Shown one piece after another: positions 16,552-25,918 of a stretch of DNA of 64,000 nt. The DNA lies in contig JANQRL010000009.1 in assembly GCA_028284605.1 (NCBI GenBank), positions 1 through 64,000 on the forward strand, given 5' to 3'. The DNA comes from Paracoccaceae bacterium (GTDB lineage Bacteria > Pseudomonadota > Alphaproteobacteria > Rhodobacterales > Rhodobacteraceae). A program made the position numbers and the translations under genes. Within the stretch, counting starts at the first letter, position 1. Every line of letters starts with the position of its first letter. Below the pieces are notes generated by a model, which was not told the DNA's origin, did not search any database, and was given only the letters and a program-made list of their open reading frames with translations.

Positions 16552-17199
16552 TCAGAACGGCGGCTTGGAGCGAAAGCGCATCCCGCGCCCGCCATCGGGG
16601 TGCCGGAGCCCGAGGCTCTCGGAATGCAGCATCAGACGGGGGTGGTCCCGCGCCGCCCCCGTCGCATAGAGCGGATCGCCGAGGATCGGGTGCCCCAGCG
16701 CCAGCATATGCACCCGGAGTTGATGGGACCGCCCCGTCAGGGGCATCAGCCGCACCCGGCTCTCCGCCTCGCCGGCCTTCAGCACCCGCCACTCGGTCTG
16801 CGCCGGCCGCCCCTCCTCAGGGTCCACCTTCTGCCGCGGCCGGTTCGGCCAATCGACCGCCAAGGGCAGGTGCACCGCCCCGGTCTTCGGCTCCAACCGC
16901 CCCGCGACCCGGGCGATGTAAGCCTTCTTCACCTGCCGCTTCTCGAATTGCAGCCCGAGATGGCGCTGCGCATGGGGCGTCAGCGCAAAGACCATGACGC
17001 CCGACGTGTCCCGATCCAGCCGATGCACCAGCAAAGCCCCCGGAAACGCCGCCGCCACCCGCGCCATCAGGCAATCGGCCAGATGCGCTCCCTTGCCGGG
17101 CACCGACAGCAGCCCCTCCGGCTTCTCCACCACCACGATCTCATGATCGGCATGGAGCACCGAGAGCGGCGTGTCCGGCGGCGCATAAGCCTCGCTCAC
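16552..17199 (-). CDS. RluA-family RNA pseudouridine synthase
   Basis: A 215-residue enzyme with the RluA-type core. HRLDRDTSGVMVFALTPHAQ contains the catalytic aspartate, followed by EKRQVKKAYIARVAG and the LTGRSHQLRVHMLALGHPIL block. There is no S4 domain, so it is short, like RluA/TruC. Members isomerise uridines in rRNA or tRNA; the exact target is unknown. I use the GTG at 17197-17199, which overlaps the rarD stop as GTGA; a longer open frame upstream is antisense-like in composition. It is the downstream gene of a rarD-rluA pair. Confidence 0.87.
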   Translation of the reverse strand: MSEAYAPPDTPLSVLHADHEIVVVEKPEGLLSVPGKGAHLADCLMARVAAAFPGALLVHRLDRDTSGVMVFALTPHAQRHLGLQFEKRQVKKAYIARVAGRLEPKTGAVHLPLAVDWPNRPRQKVDPEEGRPAQTEWRVLKAGEAESRVRLMPLTGRSHQLRVHMLALGHPILGDPLYATGAARDHPRLMLHSESLGLRHPDGGRGMRFRSKPPF

Positions 17200-18116
17200 C
17201 GCCGTGCCCGCATCTGCCGCAGCATCGAGATCGAGTAGATCGCCAGCGCCGCCCAGATCATCGGAAAGGTAATCGCGCGGGCCGCCCCGAACGGCTCCCG
17301 AAAGACGAAAACGGCGACGAGGAAGATCATCGTCGGCGCAAGATATTGCAGCATCGCGATGGTCCCGAGCCTGAGCCCCTTGGCCCCGTTCGCGTAGAGC
17401 ATCAGCGGGATCGCGGTCACGAGGCCGCAACCCAAGAGCAGCCAGGTATCGAGCGCCGGTCCGGTGAGGAAATGCCCCCGCCCGTCCGCCGCCAGCCAGG
17501 CGATATAGCCCAGGGCCGGCAAAAGCAGGATCAGCACTTCCAGGAGGAACCCCTGGTTCGGGCCGATCGGCAGGGATTTCTTGAAGAAGGCATAAAAGCC
17601 CCAGGTCACCGTCAGCCCTACGGCCGCCCAGGGCACCACACCCGCGTCCAGCGTCAGCACCGCCACCGCGGCGGCGGCGAGCACGATGGCCACCCCCTGT
17701 GCGCGGCTCAACCGCTCGCCCAGGAGAACCGCGCCCAGGGCGATGCTGAAGAGCGGGTTGATGTAGTAGCCGAGCGCGGCATCGAGCGTCCGGCCCGAGG
17801 CGATGGCCCAGACATAGATCGACCAGTTCACCGAAATGAGCGCGGCGGTGACAAATGCCATCACCAGCATCTTCGGCTCGCGCAACGCCGCCCGCAGCGC
17901 GCCGGTGCGGCGGATCGCGATCAGCACCACCCCCGCCACCGGCACCGACCAGACGATCCGGTGCGCGACAACCTCGACCGGCGGGATATGGTCGAGGGCC
18001 TTGAGATAGAGCGGCAGGAACCCCCAGAGGAAATAGGCCGAAACAGCGAAGGCGAGCCCCCGTGGCGTATCCACGTTCTCGGGCTTCGCGGGCGCGGTGG
18101 ATTTGACGTCGGTCAT
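17196..18116 (-). CDS. rarD: EamA/RarD-family permease
   Basis: A 306-residue membrane protein with ten hydrophobic helices in two EamA repeats. The first begins GLAFAVSAYFLWGFLPLYLK, the classical RarD opening, and continues with HRIVWSVP, SVNWSIYVWAI and ALGYYINPLFSIALGA. The second includes LTVTWGFYAFFKK and LQYLAPTMIFLVAVF. RarD proteins were named from chloramphenicol sensitivity; the substrate is not firmly known, and drug or metabolite export is assumed. I start at ATG 18116 (MTDVKSTAP), with AAGG upstream, rather than 18155. The rluA-like gene is coupled downstream, and a palindrome array lies 79 bases upstream of the start. Confidence 0.88.
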   Translation of the reverse strand: MTDVKSTAPAKPENVDTPRGLAFAVSAYFLWGFLPLYLKALDHIPPVEVVAHRIVWSVPVAGVVLIAIRRTGALRAALREPKMLVMAFVTAALISVNWSIYVWAIASGRTLDAALGYYINPLFSIALGAVLLGERLSRAQGVAIVLAAAAVAVLTLDAGVVPWAAVGLTVTWGFYAFFKKSLPIGPNQGFLLEVLILLLPALGYIAWLAADGRGHFLTGPALDTWLLLGCGLVTAIPLMLYANGAKGLRLGTIAMLQYLAPTMIFLVAVFVFREPFGAARAITFPMIWAALAIYSISMLRQMRARR

Positions 18117-18194
18117 CGGGGGGCCTTTCACCCGGTCTCTATCCGTCCCCGGCACCCTGCGCCAGCCCGGGCGGACGCGTTGAACAGAGCGGGG

Positions 18195-18286
18195 AAGGCG
18201 CGTCGACGCGCCTTAAGGAAGCGCCGTCGACGGCGCTTGAAAACGCGATCGCGCGATCGCGTCCCTGCGGCCCGTCGACGGGCCGC
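18195..18286. repeat. Array of four 20-bp perfect palindromes, 24-bp period (array B)
   Basis: Perfect palindromes start at 18195, 18219, 18243 and 18267, each 20 bp with 4-bp spacers (AAGG, GAAA, CCCT). Units 1 and 2 are identical to array A. Unit 3 is ACGCGATCGCGCGATCGCGT and unit 4 GCGGCCCGTCGACGGGCCGC; both differ from array A by changes that are mirrored in the two arms. Total length, 92 bp, is the same as array A. It lies between the rarD start and the end of the downstream DMGDH-like gene. Confidence 0.95.
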
Positions 18287-18330
18287 CCAACGCCACCGAC
18301 GACACGCATCTCCAAGCGACCGGTGCCCCG

Positions 18331-20766
18331 TCAGGCCCGCATCCGCTCCCCCTTCGGATCGTAGAGCGGCTTCAGCGACGCCTCCGCTGCCACCCGCGTG
18401 CCCATCACGTCGATGGCATAGGAGGAGGCCAGCATCTCCGCCGCGCTCTCGCCCACGCAGGGCACATAGCCGAGCCCGATGGCCCCGCCGAGATGGTGGC
18501 CATAGGCACCCGATGTCAGATGCCCCACGATCTCCCCATCCCGGAGGATCGGCTCGTTGTGGTAAAGCAGCGGCTCCGGGTCGGTCAGGCGGAACTGCAC
18601 CATCCGCCGCGTCAGCCCCGCCTCGCGCTTCCGGAGCACCGCGTCGCGGCCGATGTAATCGGCCTTGTCGCGGCCGAGCGCAAAACCCAGCCCCGCCTCC
18701 AGCACATGATCCTCGCAGGTGATGTCATGGCCGAAATGCCGGAATCCCTTCTCGATCCGGGCGCAATCCATCATGTGCATCCCGCAGAGCGTGGGCCCGG
18801 CCTCCATCAGCGCATCGAAGACATGGGTCCCCATATCGGCGCTCACATAGATCTCCCAGCCGAGCTCGCCGACATAGGACACCCGGTGTGCCCGGGCGAG
18901 GCCCATGCCGATCTCGATCTCCCGCGCCGTGCCGAACGGGAACGCCTCGGGCGAGAAATCGTCCGGCGAGACCTGCGCCATCACCTCCCGCGCCCGCGGC
19001 CCCATCAGGGCGAGCACCCCCTCGGCGGCGGTCACGTCGGTGATGACGACGTGTTCGCCGCCGCCCCGATGCCGTTCGAGCCAGGTCTGGTCGGCGAGCC
19101 GCGTCGCCGCCGGCGTCACCATCAGATAGGCGGTCTCCGAGAGCCGCGTCACGGTCACATCCGCCTCGATCCCGGCCCGGCTGTTGAGCATCTGGGTATA
19201 GACGATCTTGCCCAGAGGCACCGACATATCCGCCCCGCAGACCCGGTTCAGGAACGCCTCCGCGTCCGCCCCCTCGATCCTGAGCTTGCCGAACGACGAC
19301 ATGTCGTAGAGCCCGACATCCCCCCGCACCGCCGCCACTTCCTCCGCAACGTTGCCGAAGAAATTCTGCCGCCGCCAGCTATAGGCGTAGACCGGGTCCT
19401 GCCCCTCCCGCGCAAACCAGTTGGCGCGTTCCCAGCCCGCAAGCTCGCCGAAGACCGCGCCCAGCGCCGCCAGCCGCTCGTGAAACGGCGTCCGCCGGAT
19501 ACCCCGCGCCGTGGCCTTCTGCCGGAACGGGTAATGGTCGGCATAAAGGAGGCCCAGTGTCTCCCGCGACCGTTCCACCAGATAGTGCCGGTTGCCCTGA
19601 AACGGCTGCATCCGGGCGATATCCACATCCCCCAGATCGAACGGCTTCTCGTCCTCCTCCATCCACTGCGCCAGCGCCATCCCGGCGCCGCCCGCCGACT
19701 GGATGCCCACCGAATTGAACCCGGCGGCAACCCAGACATTCGCCCGCCCCGGCGCGAGGCCCAGATGATAGGCATCATCGGGCGTGAAGCTCTCGGGTCC
19801 GTTGAAGAAGGTGTGGATGCCCGCCTCGGCCAGCATCGGCATCCGCGCGCAGGCGGCCTCCAGAATCGGCGCGAAATGGTCGAGGTCCTCGGGCAGTTGA
19901 TCGAACTCGAAACTCTCCGGAATGCCGTCCATACCCCAGGGCTTCGCCTCCGGCTCGAAGGCGCCGAGCAGGATTTTCCCGGCATCCTCCTTGTAATAGG
20001 CGCATTCGTCCGGGACCCGCAGGACCGGCAGTTGGCCGAGCCCGGCGATCCCTTCGGTGACGATGTAGAAATGCTCGCAGGCCTGAAGCGGCACGTTGAC
20101 GCCCGCCATCAGCCCCACCTCGCGGCCCCAAATCCCGGCGCAGTTCACCACCGCCTCGCAGGCCGTGTGGCCGCGCTCTCCGCCCGCCTCCCACTCGACC
20201 CCGGTGATCCGCTCGCCGTCGGCTTTCATGCCGGTGACCCTGACGCCCTCAAGCACCTTCGCCCCGCGCGCCCGCGCCCCCTTGGCCAGCGCCATGGCGA
20301 TGCCGGTCGGATCGCCCTGCCCGTCCTTCGGCAGCCAGACCCCCGCGGTCACGTCCCCGGTCTCCAGATGCGGATAGCGGGATTTGACCTCGTTCGGCCC
20401 GATCTCCTCGATCTCCACGCCGAATGCCCGGGCCATGGCGGCGGACCGAAAAAGCTCCTCGCGCCGCTCTTCTGTCAACGCCACGGTGATCGAGCCGCAG
20501 CGGCGGAACCCCGTGGCGGTGCCGGTCTCCTCCTCCAATGTGCCGTAGAGCTCCTGCGAATACTTCGCGAGCCGGGTCATGTTCTGCGTCGCCCGAAGCT
20601 GCGCGATCAGCCCCGCGGCATGCCAGGTGGTGCCGGAGGTCAGCCGCTTGCGCTCCAGCAGCACCACCTCGGTCCAGCCGAGCTTCGTCAGGTGATAGGC
20701 GACCGAACAGCCGATCACGCCGCCACCTATGATGACGACACGGGCGGATGAGGGGGGCGTTGCCAT
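18331..20766 (-). CDS. Dimethylglycine/sarcosine dehydrogenase-like FAD protein (DMGDH1)
   Basis: An 811-residue two-part enzyme. The N-terminal DAO-type FAD domain opens with VVIIGGGVIGCSVAYHL (Rossmann) and has His49 in SGTTWHAAGL, the position of the covalently flavinylated histidine in dimethylglycine dehydrogenase. The C-terminal part (from about residue 440) is a GcvT/aminomethyltransferase domain, with the folate-site region GVLALMGPRAREVM and the GELGWEIYV and ARIEKGFRHFGHD signatures. Members remove N-methyl groups and transfer the one-carbon unit to tetrahydrofolate. It is the last gene of a six-gene run that also holds a second such enzyme and a homocysteine methyltransferase, which points to betaine or methylated-glycine use. 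Confidence 0.9.
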   Translation of the reverse strand: MATPPSSARVVIIGGGVIGCSVAYHLTKLGWTEVVLLERKRLTSGTTWHAAGLIAQLRATQNMTRLAKYSQELYGTLEEETGTATGFRRCGSITVALTEERREELFRSAAMARAFGVEIEEIGPNEVKSRYPHLETGDVTAGVWLPKDGQGDPTGIAMALAKGARARGAKVLEGVRVTGMKADGERITGVEWEAGGERGHTACEAVVNCAGIWGREVGLMAGVNVPLQACEHFYIVTEGIAGLGQLPVLRVPDECAYYKEDAGKILLGAFEPEAKPWGMDGIPESFEFDQLPEDLDHFAPILEAACARMPMLAEAGIHTFFNGPESFTPDDAYHLGLAPGRANVWVAAGFNSVGIQSAGGAGMALAQWMEEDEKPFDLGDVDIARMQPFQGNRHYLVERSRETLGLLYADHYPFRQKATARGIRRTPFHERLAALGAVFGELAGWERANWFAREGQDPVYAYSWRRQNFFGNVAEEVAAVRGDVGLYDMSSFGKLRIEGADAEAFLNRVCGADMSVPLGKIVYTQMLNSRAGIEADVTVTRLSETAYLMVTPAATRLADQTWLERHRGGGEHVVITDVTAAEGVLALMGPRAREVMAQVSPDDFSPEAFPFGTAREIEIGMGLARAHRVSYVGELGWEIYVSADMGTHVFDALMEAGPTLCGMHMMDCARIEKGFRHFGHDITCEDHVLEAGLGFALGRDKADYIGRDAVLRKREAGLTRRMVQFRLTDPEPLLYHNEPILRDGEIVGHLTSGAYGHHLGGAIGLGYVPCVGESAAEMLASSYAIDVMGTRVAAEASLKPLYDPKGERMRA

Positions 20767-20778
20767 GGGCGTTCTCCG

Positions 20779-21675
20779 TCAGACGATCTCGTGGCCCGCG
20801 TCGCGCAGGCGGCGGGCGATCTCGGCGATATGGGCGGGGCCGGTCTCGCAGCAGCCGCCGACGATGGTGGCGCCCCTCTCGACCCAGCCCATGACATGGC
20901 CGGCATAGACCTCCGGCCCCATGTCGCGGCGGGCGCTGAGCGCATCCACCGTGGGGCTGTCCTTGAGGTATTCCTTGGTGATCTGGGTGAAGCCGTTGGC
21001 ATAGGCCCCGAAGGGCAGGCCGGCACCCGCCAGGCCATCCAAGGCGGCGGGCATCGCCTCGGGCGCCGAGCAATTGGCCAGCACCGCCGCCGCGCCGCCT
21101 TCCGCCGCGATCCGCGCCGCCTCCACCACCGGCTCGCCGGAACGCAGCACCGTGCCGTCCTCATCGTCGACCGTCACCGCGACCCAGACCGGCACGCCGC
21201 CCGTGAGCGCGCCCTCAAGGATCGCCCTCGTGTGGGCCAATGACGCCACCGTCTCACAGAGGATCAGGTCCGCCCGCGCCCCAAGCAGCCGCGCGATCTC
21301 CGCGTAGAGCGGCACCGCCACGCCATGGGGCGGATGGGTCTCGGGCCGGTAGCTCGCCACCAGGGGCCCGATGGCCCCGGCGATGCGGCCCGACCCATGG
21401 GCGGAGCCCGCCGCCTCGGCCTCCGCCATGGCCAGCCCGTGCAGTTCGGCGAACCTCTCCTCGATCCCCGCCTTCACCAGCCGGTCGCGGTGGATCGCAT
21501 AGGTGTTCGTCGTCGCCACCGTGGCCCCGGCGGCGAAATAGTCGCGATGCACCGCCTCCACCATGCCGGGATGGTCGATCATCACCTGGGTCGACCAGAG
21601 CGGCGTCGGCGCCTCCCCGGACCGGTGGGTCAGTTCCTGCCCCATGCCGCCATCGAGAAGGGTGATCCCGGTCAC
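20779..21675 (-). CDS. Homocysteine S-methyltransferase family protein
   Basis: A 298-residue single-domain methyltransferase (PF02574). The zinc-binding cysteines are present: Cys202 in LANCSAPEA and the Cys275-Cys276 pair in VGGCCETGPAHI. The opening TLLDGGMGQELTHRSG is typical. Members move a methyl group from betaine, S-methylmethionine or similar donors to homocysteine, giving methionine. Beside two DMGDH-like enzymes, a betaine donor is attractive: it would yield dimethylglycine for those enzymes. That is inference from context. It overlaps the PNPOx-like gene by 4 bases and ends 12 bases before DMGDH1. Confidence 0.88.
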   Translation of the reverse strand: MTGITLLDGGMGQELTHRSGEAPTPLWSTQVMIDHPGMVEAVHRDYFAAGATVATTNTYAIHRDRLVKAGIEERFAELHGLAMAEAEAAGSAHGSGRIAGAIGPLVASYRPETHPPHGVAVPLYAEIARLLGARADLILCETVASLAHTRAILEGALTGGVPVWVAVTVDDEDGTVLRSGEPVVEAARIAAEGGAAAVLANCSAPEAMPAALDGLAGAGLPFGAYANGFTQITKEYLKDSPTVDALSARRDMGPEVYAGHVMGWVERGATIVGGCCETGPAHIAEIARRLRDAGHEIV

Positions 21676-22115
21676 GGATAGAGCTCCGCGTATTTGGCCT
21701 TGTAGAGCGCCACCATCTCCGCCTCGGTCACCCCGTCGTCATAGGGCGGTGTGGTGAGCGGCAGGACCCGTTCGACGATGATCTCCACAATTTCGGTGAT
21801 CCGAGGGGCCAGCGCCGGCCAGATCGCGACAAACGGGGCCAGCCGCTCCCCTTCCGCCGCTTCCAGCGTCGCGGCGCCGCGCAGCCGCGCGCCCTTGCGC
21901 AGGAACGGGTCGATGAAGGTGACCTCCAGCCGCGGATCGGCGCGCAGGTTCGCCACGGTCCCCGGCGACCGGATCACCCCGAAGGAGAGCCGGTCCGGCC
22001 CGGTCACCAGAAACGTCCCCTTGGGCGACACGGCAGGCCAGCCCTCCGGCCCGATGGTCGCCACATTGCCGAGCGGAAAGCGCTCGATCAGTTGGACGAC
22101 GCCGGCCGGGATCAC
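21672..22115 (-). CDS. Pyridoxamine 5'-phosphate oxidase-like FMN protein
   Basis: A 147-residue split-barrel protein. PLGNVATIGPEGWPAVSPKG and DPRLEVTFIDPFLRKGARLR match the PNPOx-like fold, which binds FMN or related flavins. It lacks the C-terminal pyridoxine-binding part of true PdxH, so it is not vitamin B6 oxidase. Its job within the operon is unknown; a flavin reductase or protective role is possible. It overlaps both neighbours by 4 bases, so it is firmly part of the methylated-amine operon. Confidence 0.8.
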   Translation of the reverse strand: MIPAGVVQLIERFPLGNVATIGPEGWPAVSPKGTFLVTGPDRLSFGVIRSPGTVANLRADPRLEVTFIDPFLRKGARLRGAATLEAAEGERLAPFVAIWPALAPRITEIVEIIVERVLPLTTPPYDDGVTEAEMVALYKAKYAELYP

Positions 22116-24562
22116 GCCCGAATCCTCTCATTCCGCGGATCCCAGAGCGGCCCGTCGGGCTGCACCACCGCCGCGCAGCGCTCGCCGTAGATCTCCACCT
22201 CGATCTCGGTGCCCGGTTCGGCAAGATCCGCCCGCAGCATGCCCAAAGCCACCGAGGCGCCGACCCGATACCCCCAGGCGCCACTGGTGGTCTCGCCGAC
22301 CCGTTCGCCGCCATGCCAGAGGTTCGACATATAGGGCGCATCCGCCTCCCCGGCCTCGACCCTGAGCGTCACAAAGCGCTTCGCCACCCCGCGCTGCTTC
22401 TCGGCCAGTAGCGCCGCCTTGCCCGGGAAGTCCTGGGGCTTGTCGAAGCGGATGAACCGGTCGAGCCCGCCTTCCAGCAGGGAGTAGTCGGTCGAGAGAT
22501 CGCCCTTCCACGCCCGATATCCCTTCTCGACCCGAAGCGAATTCAGCGCCCACATCCCGAACGGCTTGGCCCCCGCCCCGGTCAGCGCATCCCAGATCGC
22601 CGGCGCGCTCTCCGGCGCGCAATGCACCTCCCAGCCCAGTTCCCCGGCGAAGGACACCCGCAGGAGCGCCGCATCCTCCCCCGCAACCTTCCCCTCAAGA
22701 CTGGCGGTTAGCCAGGGCGCGGAGAGGTCATGACCCTCGACCAGCGGCCCCAGAATGTCCCGCGCCTTCGGCCCGGTCACCAGCAGGCATTCGGCGACCT
22801 CCGTGTAGTCGGTCACCGTGATCCCCTCCGGCGCCCGGCGCGACAGCCATTCCGCATCGTGCCACTGCGCCACCGCCGCCGTGATCAGCCCGACCTCGTC
22901 CGGCCCGTGCACCATCACCGACATCTCGGTCACGATCCGGCCCCGCGCGTCGGCGAAATAGGCGAGCCCCACGCGGCCCGGCGAGGGCAGCCGCGAGGCC
23001 GTGAGGCCGTCCACGAAATCCCGTGCCCCCGGCCCCTCGACCTTCAGCCGGCTGAACCCGGTGATCGGCAGGATGCCGCAATGGTCGCGCACCGCCTCGC
23101 ATTCCTCGCGAATACGCGCCTCCCAAGGGCCCGCCCGGCCCCAAGTCTGGGTCGCCTCCTCCGAGACATCATCCCCCGGCTGCGCGAACCAGTTCGCCCG
23201 CTCCCAGCCGTTATAGGGCCCGAAGACCGCGCCCGCCGCCGCCAGCCGGTCATGGAGCGGCCCCTTCCGCTTCATCCGGCCGGCGGGCCATTCGTGCCAG
23301 GGGAAGTGCATGGCGTATTCGTGGCCATAGACCTCCATCCCCTTCGCGACGCAGTAATCCTGATCGGCATAGCCGGTATAGCGGCGCGGATCGCACGCCC
23401 ACATGTCCCACTCGGTCTCGCCCTCGGTCACCCATTCGGCGAGCACCTTGCCCGCCCCGCCCGATTGCGCGATCCCGAAGGTGAAGACGCAGGCCTCGAA
23501 GGCGTTCGGCACCCCCGGCATCGGCCCGATCAGCGGCAACCCGTCCGGCGCGTAAGGGATCGGCCCGTTGATGACCTTGTTGACCCCCGCCGTGCCGAGC
23601 AGCGGCACCCGCGCCATGGCATCCTCCAGATACCATTCGAGGCGTTCCAGATCGTCGGGATAGAGCTGGAAGCTGAAATCCTCCGGCATCGGATCGGACG
23701 GGTCCACCCAATGCGCCCGGCAGTTCCGCTCATAGGGCCCGAGGTTCAGACCGTGTTTCTCCTGCCTGAGGTAATAGGAGGTGTCGACATCGCGCAGGAG
23801 CGGCAGCTTGCCCCCGGTCTCCTTCGACCACGCCTCCAGCTCCGGGATCTCGTCGGTCAGCATGTATTGATGGCTCATCACCATCATCGGCACGGTCCGC
23901 CCGCCGAAGGGCTTGAACCACTCGCCGACACGCTGCGCGTAGTAGCCCGCTGCATTCACCACGATCTCGCAGCGGATATCGCCCTTCCCGGTATGGACGA
24001 TCCACTCCCCGTTCTCCCGGCTGACCCCTGTCGCCGGCGTGAACCGCAGGATCGTGGCCCCAAGGTCCCGCGCCCCCTTGGCCAGGGCCTGGGTCAACTG
24101 CGCCGGATCGATATCCCCGTCGGTCGGGTCGTAGAGCGCCCCGGCCAGATCGTGGGTCTCGATGAACGGATAGCGGTCCTTGATCTCATTGAGCCCAAGC
24201 ATCTCCAGATCGATGCCCTGGCTCCGGCCCATGCCGAGGGCGCGGTGGAACTCCTGCATGCGCTCCTTGGAATGCGCCAGCCGGATCGAGCCGGTGACAT
24301 GGTAGTTCATCGGATACTCCACCGCCTCGGCCAGCCCGCGATAAAGCTCGGTCGAATAGCGCTGCATGTTCATCACCGACCAGGAGGTGGAGAAGGTCGG
24401 CACATTGCCCGCCGCGTGCCAGGTCGAGCCGGCGGTCAGCTCGTTCTTCTCCAGGAGCACGCAATCGGTCCATCCGGCGCGGGCCAGATGATAGAGCGAC
24501 GAGGCGCCCACCGCGCCGCCGCCGATGATGACCACGCGGGCCGTGCTGGGGATGTCTGCCAT
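22112..24562 (-). CDS. Dimethylglycine/sarcosine dehydrogenase-like FAD protein (DMGDH2)
   Basis: An 816-residue paralogue of DMGDH1 with the same architecture: an FAD-binding DAO domain (VVIIGGGAVGASSLYHL; His49 in AGSTWHAAGN at the flavinylation position) and a GcvT domain from about residue 450, including GELGWEVHCAPES and SLRVEKGYRAWKGDLSTDYS. The two proteins clearly differ through most of their length, so they are not a recent duplication and may act on different N-methyl compounds (for example dimethylglycine versus sarcosine). It overlaps the PNPOx-like gene downstream by 4 bases and follows the XRE-cupin regulator by 20 bases. Confidence 0.9.
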   Translation of the reverse strand: MADIPSTARVVIIGGGAVGASSLYHLARAGWTDCVLLEKNELTAGSTWHAAGNVPTFSTSWSVMNMQRYSTELYRGLAEAVEYPMNYHVTGSIRLAHSKERMQEFHRALGMGRSQGIDLEMLGLNEIKDRYPFIETHDLAGALYDPTDGDIDPAQLTQALAKGARDLGATILRFTPATGVSRENGEWIVHTGKGDIRCEIVVNAAGYYAQRVGEWFKPFGGRTVPMMVMSHQYMLTDEIPELEAWSKETGGKLPLLRDVDTSYYLRQEKHGLNLGPYERNCRAHWVDPSDPMPEDFSFQLYPDDLERLEWYLEDAMARVPLLGTAGVNKVINGPIPYAPDGLPLIGPMPGVPNAFEACVFTFGIAQSGGAGKVLAEWVTEGETEWDMWACDPRRYTGYADQDYCVAKGMEVYGHEYAMHFPWHEWPAGRMKRKGPLHDRLAAAGAVFGPYNGWERANWFAQPGDDVSEEATQTWGRAGPWEARIREECEAVRDHCGILPITGFSRLKVEGPGARDFVDGLTASRLPSPGRVGLAYFADARGRIVTEMSVMVHGPDEVGLITAAVAQWHDAEWLSRRAPEGITVTDYTEVAECLLVTGPKARDILGPLVEGHDLSAPWLTASLEGKVAGEDAALLRVSFAGELGWEVHCAPESAPAIWDALTGAGAKPFGMWALNSLRVEKGYRAWKGDLSTDYSLLEGGLDRFIRFDKPQDFPGKAALLAEKQRGVAKRFVTLRVEAGEADAPYMSNLWHGGERVGETTSGAWGYRVGASVALGMLRADLAEPGTEIEVEIYGERCAAVVQPDGPLWDPRNERIRA

Positions 24563-24582
24563 TCCGTCCTCCTTCGGGCGGG

Positions 24583-25194
24583 TCAGTAGATCGGCGGCGC
24601 GATCACCCAGATCGCGACGCAGGGTGTCTTGTGCGGGTTGGCCCAGGTGAAGGGCTCGCCGCGGATGCGGAAACTGTCGCCGGGGCCAAGCTCGTAGGTC
24701 CGCTCCGCCACCGTCAGGGTGAGCCGGCCGGAGACGATGGTGCCGACCTCCTGGGTCGGGCGGCTGACCGGCGCCGAGAGCCGGGCGCCGGGGGCGAAGG
24801 TCGACTGCACCACCTCGAAATCGTCGGTGAGATCGGGGGAGAGCAGTTCCTCCACCAGCCCGGCCTCGCGCGACCCGATGGGACGGCGGGCGCCGGCGCG
24901 GACGATGATGCCTTCCTCGCCGGGCGGCGCGTCGGATCGGAACAGGCTGGAAATCGAGACATCGAGCGCCGCCGCGATCTGGCGCAGATCGTCGATCCCG
25001 GGGCTGGAGAGATCGCGCTCGACCTGGCTCAGCCAGCCGACTGAGCGGCCGAGGCGGGACGACAGATCGGTGAGCGTCAGCCCGCGGGCGCGGCGCAGGG
25101 CGCGCAGATCGGCGCCGAGGGTGCGGGCGGGCGGATCGTGGAACATGGCGAGCCTGATACGCGAGTCGAGGCGGTCAGGCTGCCACGACGCCAT
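24583..25194 (-). CDS. XRE-family regulator with C-terminal cupin domain
   Basis: A 203-residue regulator. Residues about 27-80 are a Cro/C1-type helix-turn-helix (LGADLRALRRARGLTLTDLS, then RSVGWLSQVERDLSSPGI). Residues about 120-200 form a cupin barrel (VGTIVSGRLTLTVAERTYEL, then GDSFRIRGEPFTWANP), which usually senses a small molecule. This architecture commonly governs amine or amino acid catabolism. It is 20 bases upstream of DMGDH2 and in the same orientation, so it probably controls its own operon. The start could instead be the internal Met at 25146; neither has a strong ribosome binding site. Confidence 0.87.
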   Translation of the reverse strand: MASWQPDRLDSRIRLAMFHDPPARTLGADLRALRRARGLTLTDLSSRLGRSVGWLSQVERDLSSPGIDDLRQIAAALDVSISSLFRSDAPPGEEGIIVRAGARRPIGSREAGLVEELLSPDLTDDFEVVQSTFAPGARLSAPVSRPTQEVGTIVSGRLTLTVAERTYELGPGDSFRIRGEPFTWANPHKTPCVAIWVIAPPIY

Positions 25195-25200
25195 GAAATC

Positions 25201-25665
25201 TCAAAGCGAAATTTCACGCGCCTCGAAGGTCTCCGCGAGGATCGCTTTCAGCGCCACGGCATCGGCTTCGGTGAAGGCGTCCGGCCGGTCGCTGTCGATG
25301 TCGAGCACGGCGATCAGCCGCCCGGTGCGGTCATGAACCGGCAGCACAATCTCCGACCGGGTCGTCGAGGAACAGGCGATATGGCCGGGGAACGCCTCCA
25401 CATCCGCCACGATCTGCACCTCACCGGTGCGCGCGGCAGCGCCGCAGACCCCGCGCGAGAACGGGATCGTCAGGCAACCATGGCCGCCCTGATAGGGCCC
25501 GATCTTCAAGAGCTCCGGCGCCACGACCCGGTAGAACCCGGTCCAGTCGAACCGGTCGTCGGAATGGTGGAGTTCGCAGGCCAGGGTCGCCATGAGCGCC
25601 ACCGCATCGTCCTCACCCTCGGTCAGGGCGGCGATGCTGCGGGAGAGGGCGGTGTAGTCGGGCAT
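25201..25665 (-). CDS. msrC: Free methionine-(R)-sulfoxide reductase (GAF domain)
   Basis: A 154-residue GAF-domain enzyme. The three cysteines of fRMsr are all present: Cys64 (GGHGCLTIPFS), Cys74 (RGVCGAAA) and Cys98 (FPGHIACSS), with the conserved GPYQG and RSEIVLPV segments. It reduces free L-methionine-(R)-sulfoxide with thioredoxin. The start at 25665 (MPDYTALSRS) matches the family; longer frames upstream do not. It ends 6 bases before the XRE-cupin gene and may be the first gene of the operon. Its link to methionine fits with the homocysteine methyltransferase four genes on. Confidence 0.92.
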   Translation of the reverse strand: MPDYTALSRSIAALTEGEDDAVALMATLACELHHSDDRFDWTGFYRVVAPELLKIGPYQGGHGCLTIPFSRGVCGAAARTGEVQIVADVEAFPGHIACSSTTRSEIVLPVHDRTGRLIAVLDIDSDRPDAFTEADAVALKAILAETFEAREISL

Positions 25666-25918
25666 GGCGGTGATCCGGTTCAGAGGCGTGTGGGGTTGTG
25701 GTGCTGGCGCGATCCTAACGCCGGGCCTGGAAGAGCGACAGAGTGTCCGGCCCGACGTTTCGAGCACGGATGACAGACCTGAGCGACCGGCCTTGCCGCG
25801 ATCAAGAGCGGTCACATCAGCCACTGCCCTGATGTCCCTGACGAGCCCAAGAAAGCCGCGTGCTGTATTGAATCCGAATGGCCGCTTTCACAGTTCCGCG
25901 TAGGCTGGTTGCGGCGCA

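Noticed and set aside
18493..20751. A 752-codon plus-strand frame opposite the DMGDH1 gene, and a similar one opposite DMGDH2 (22730-24589)
   Set aside because: Both lie antisense to well-supported FAD enzymes and show no recognisable domain or ribosome binding site.
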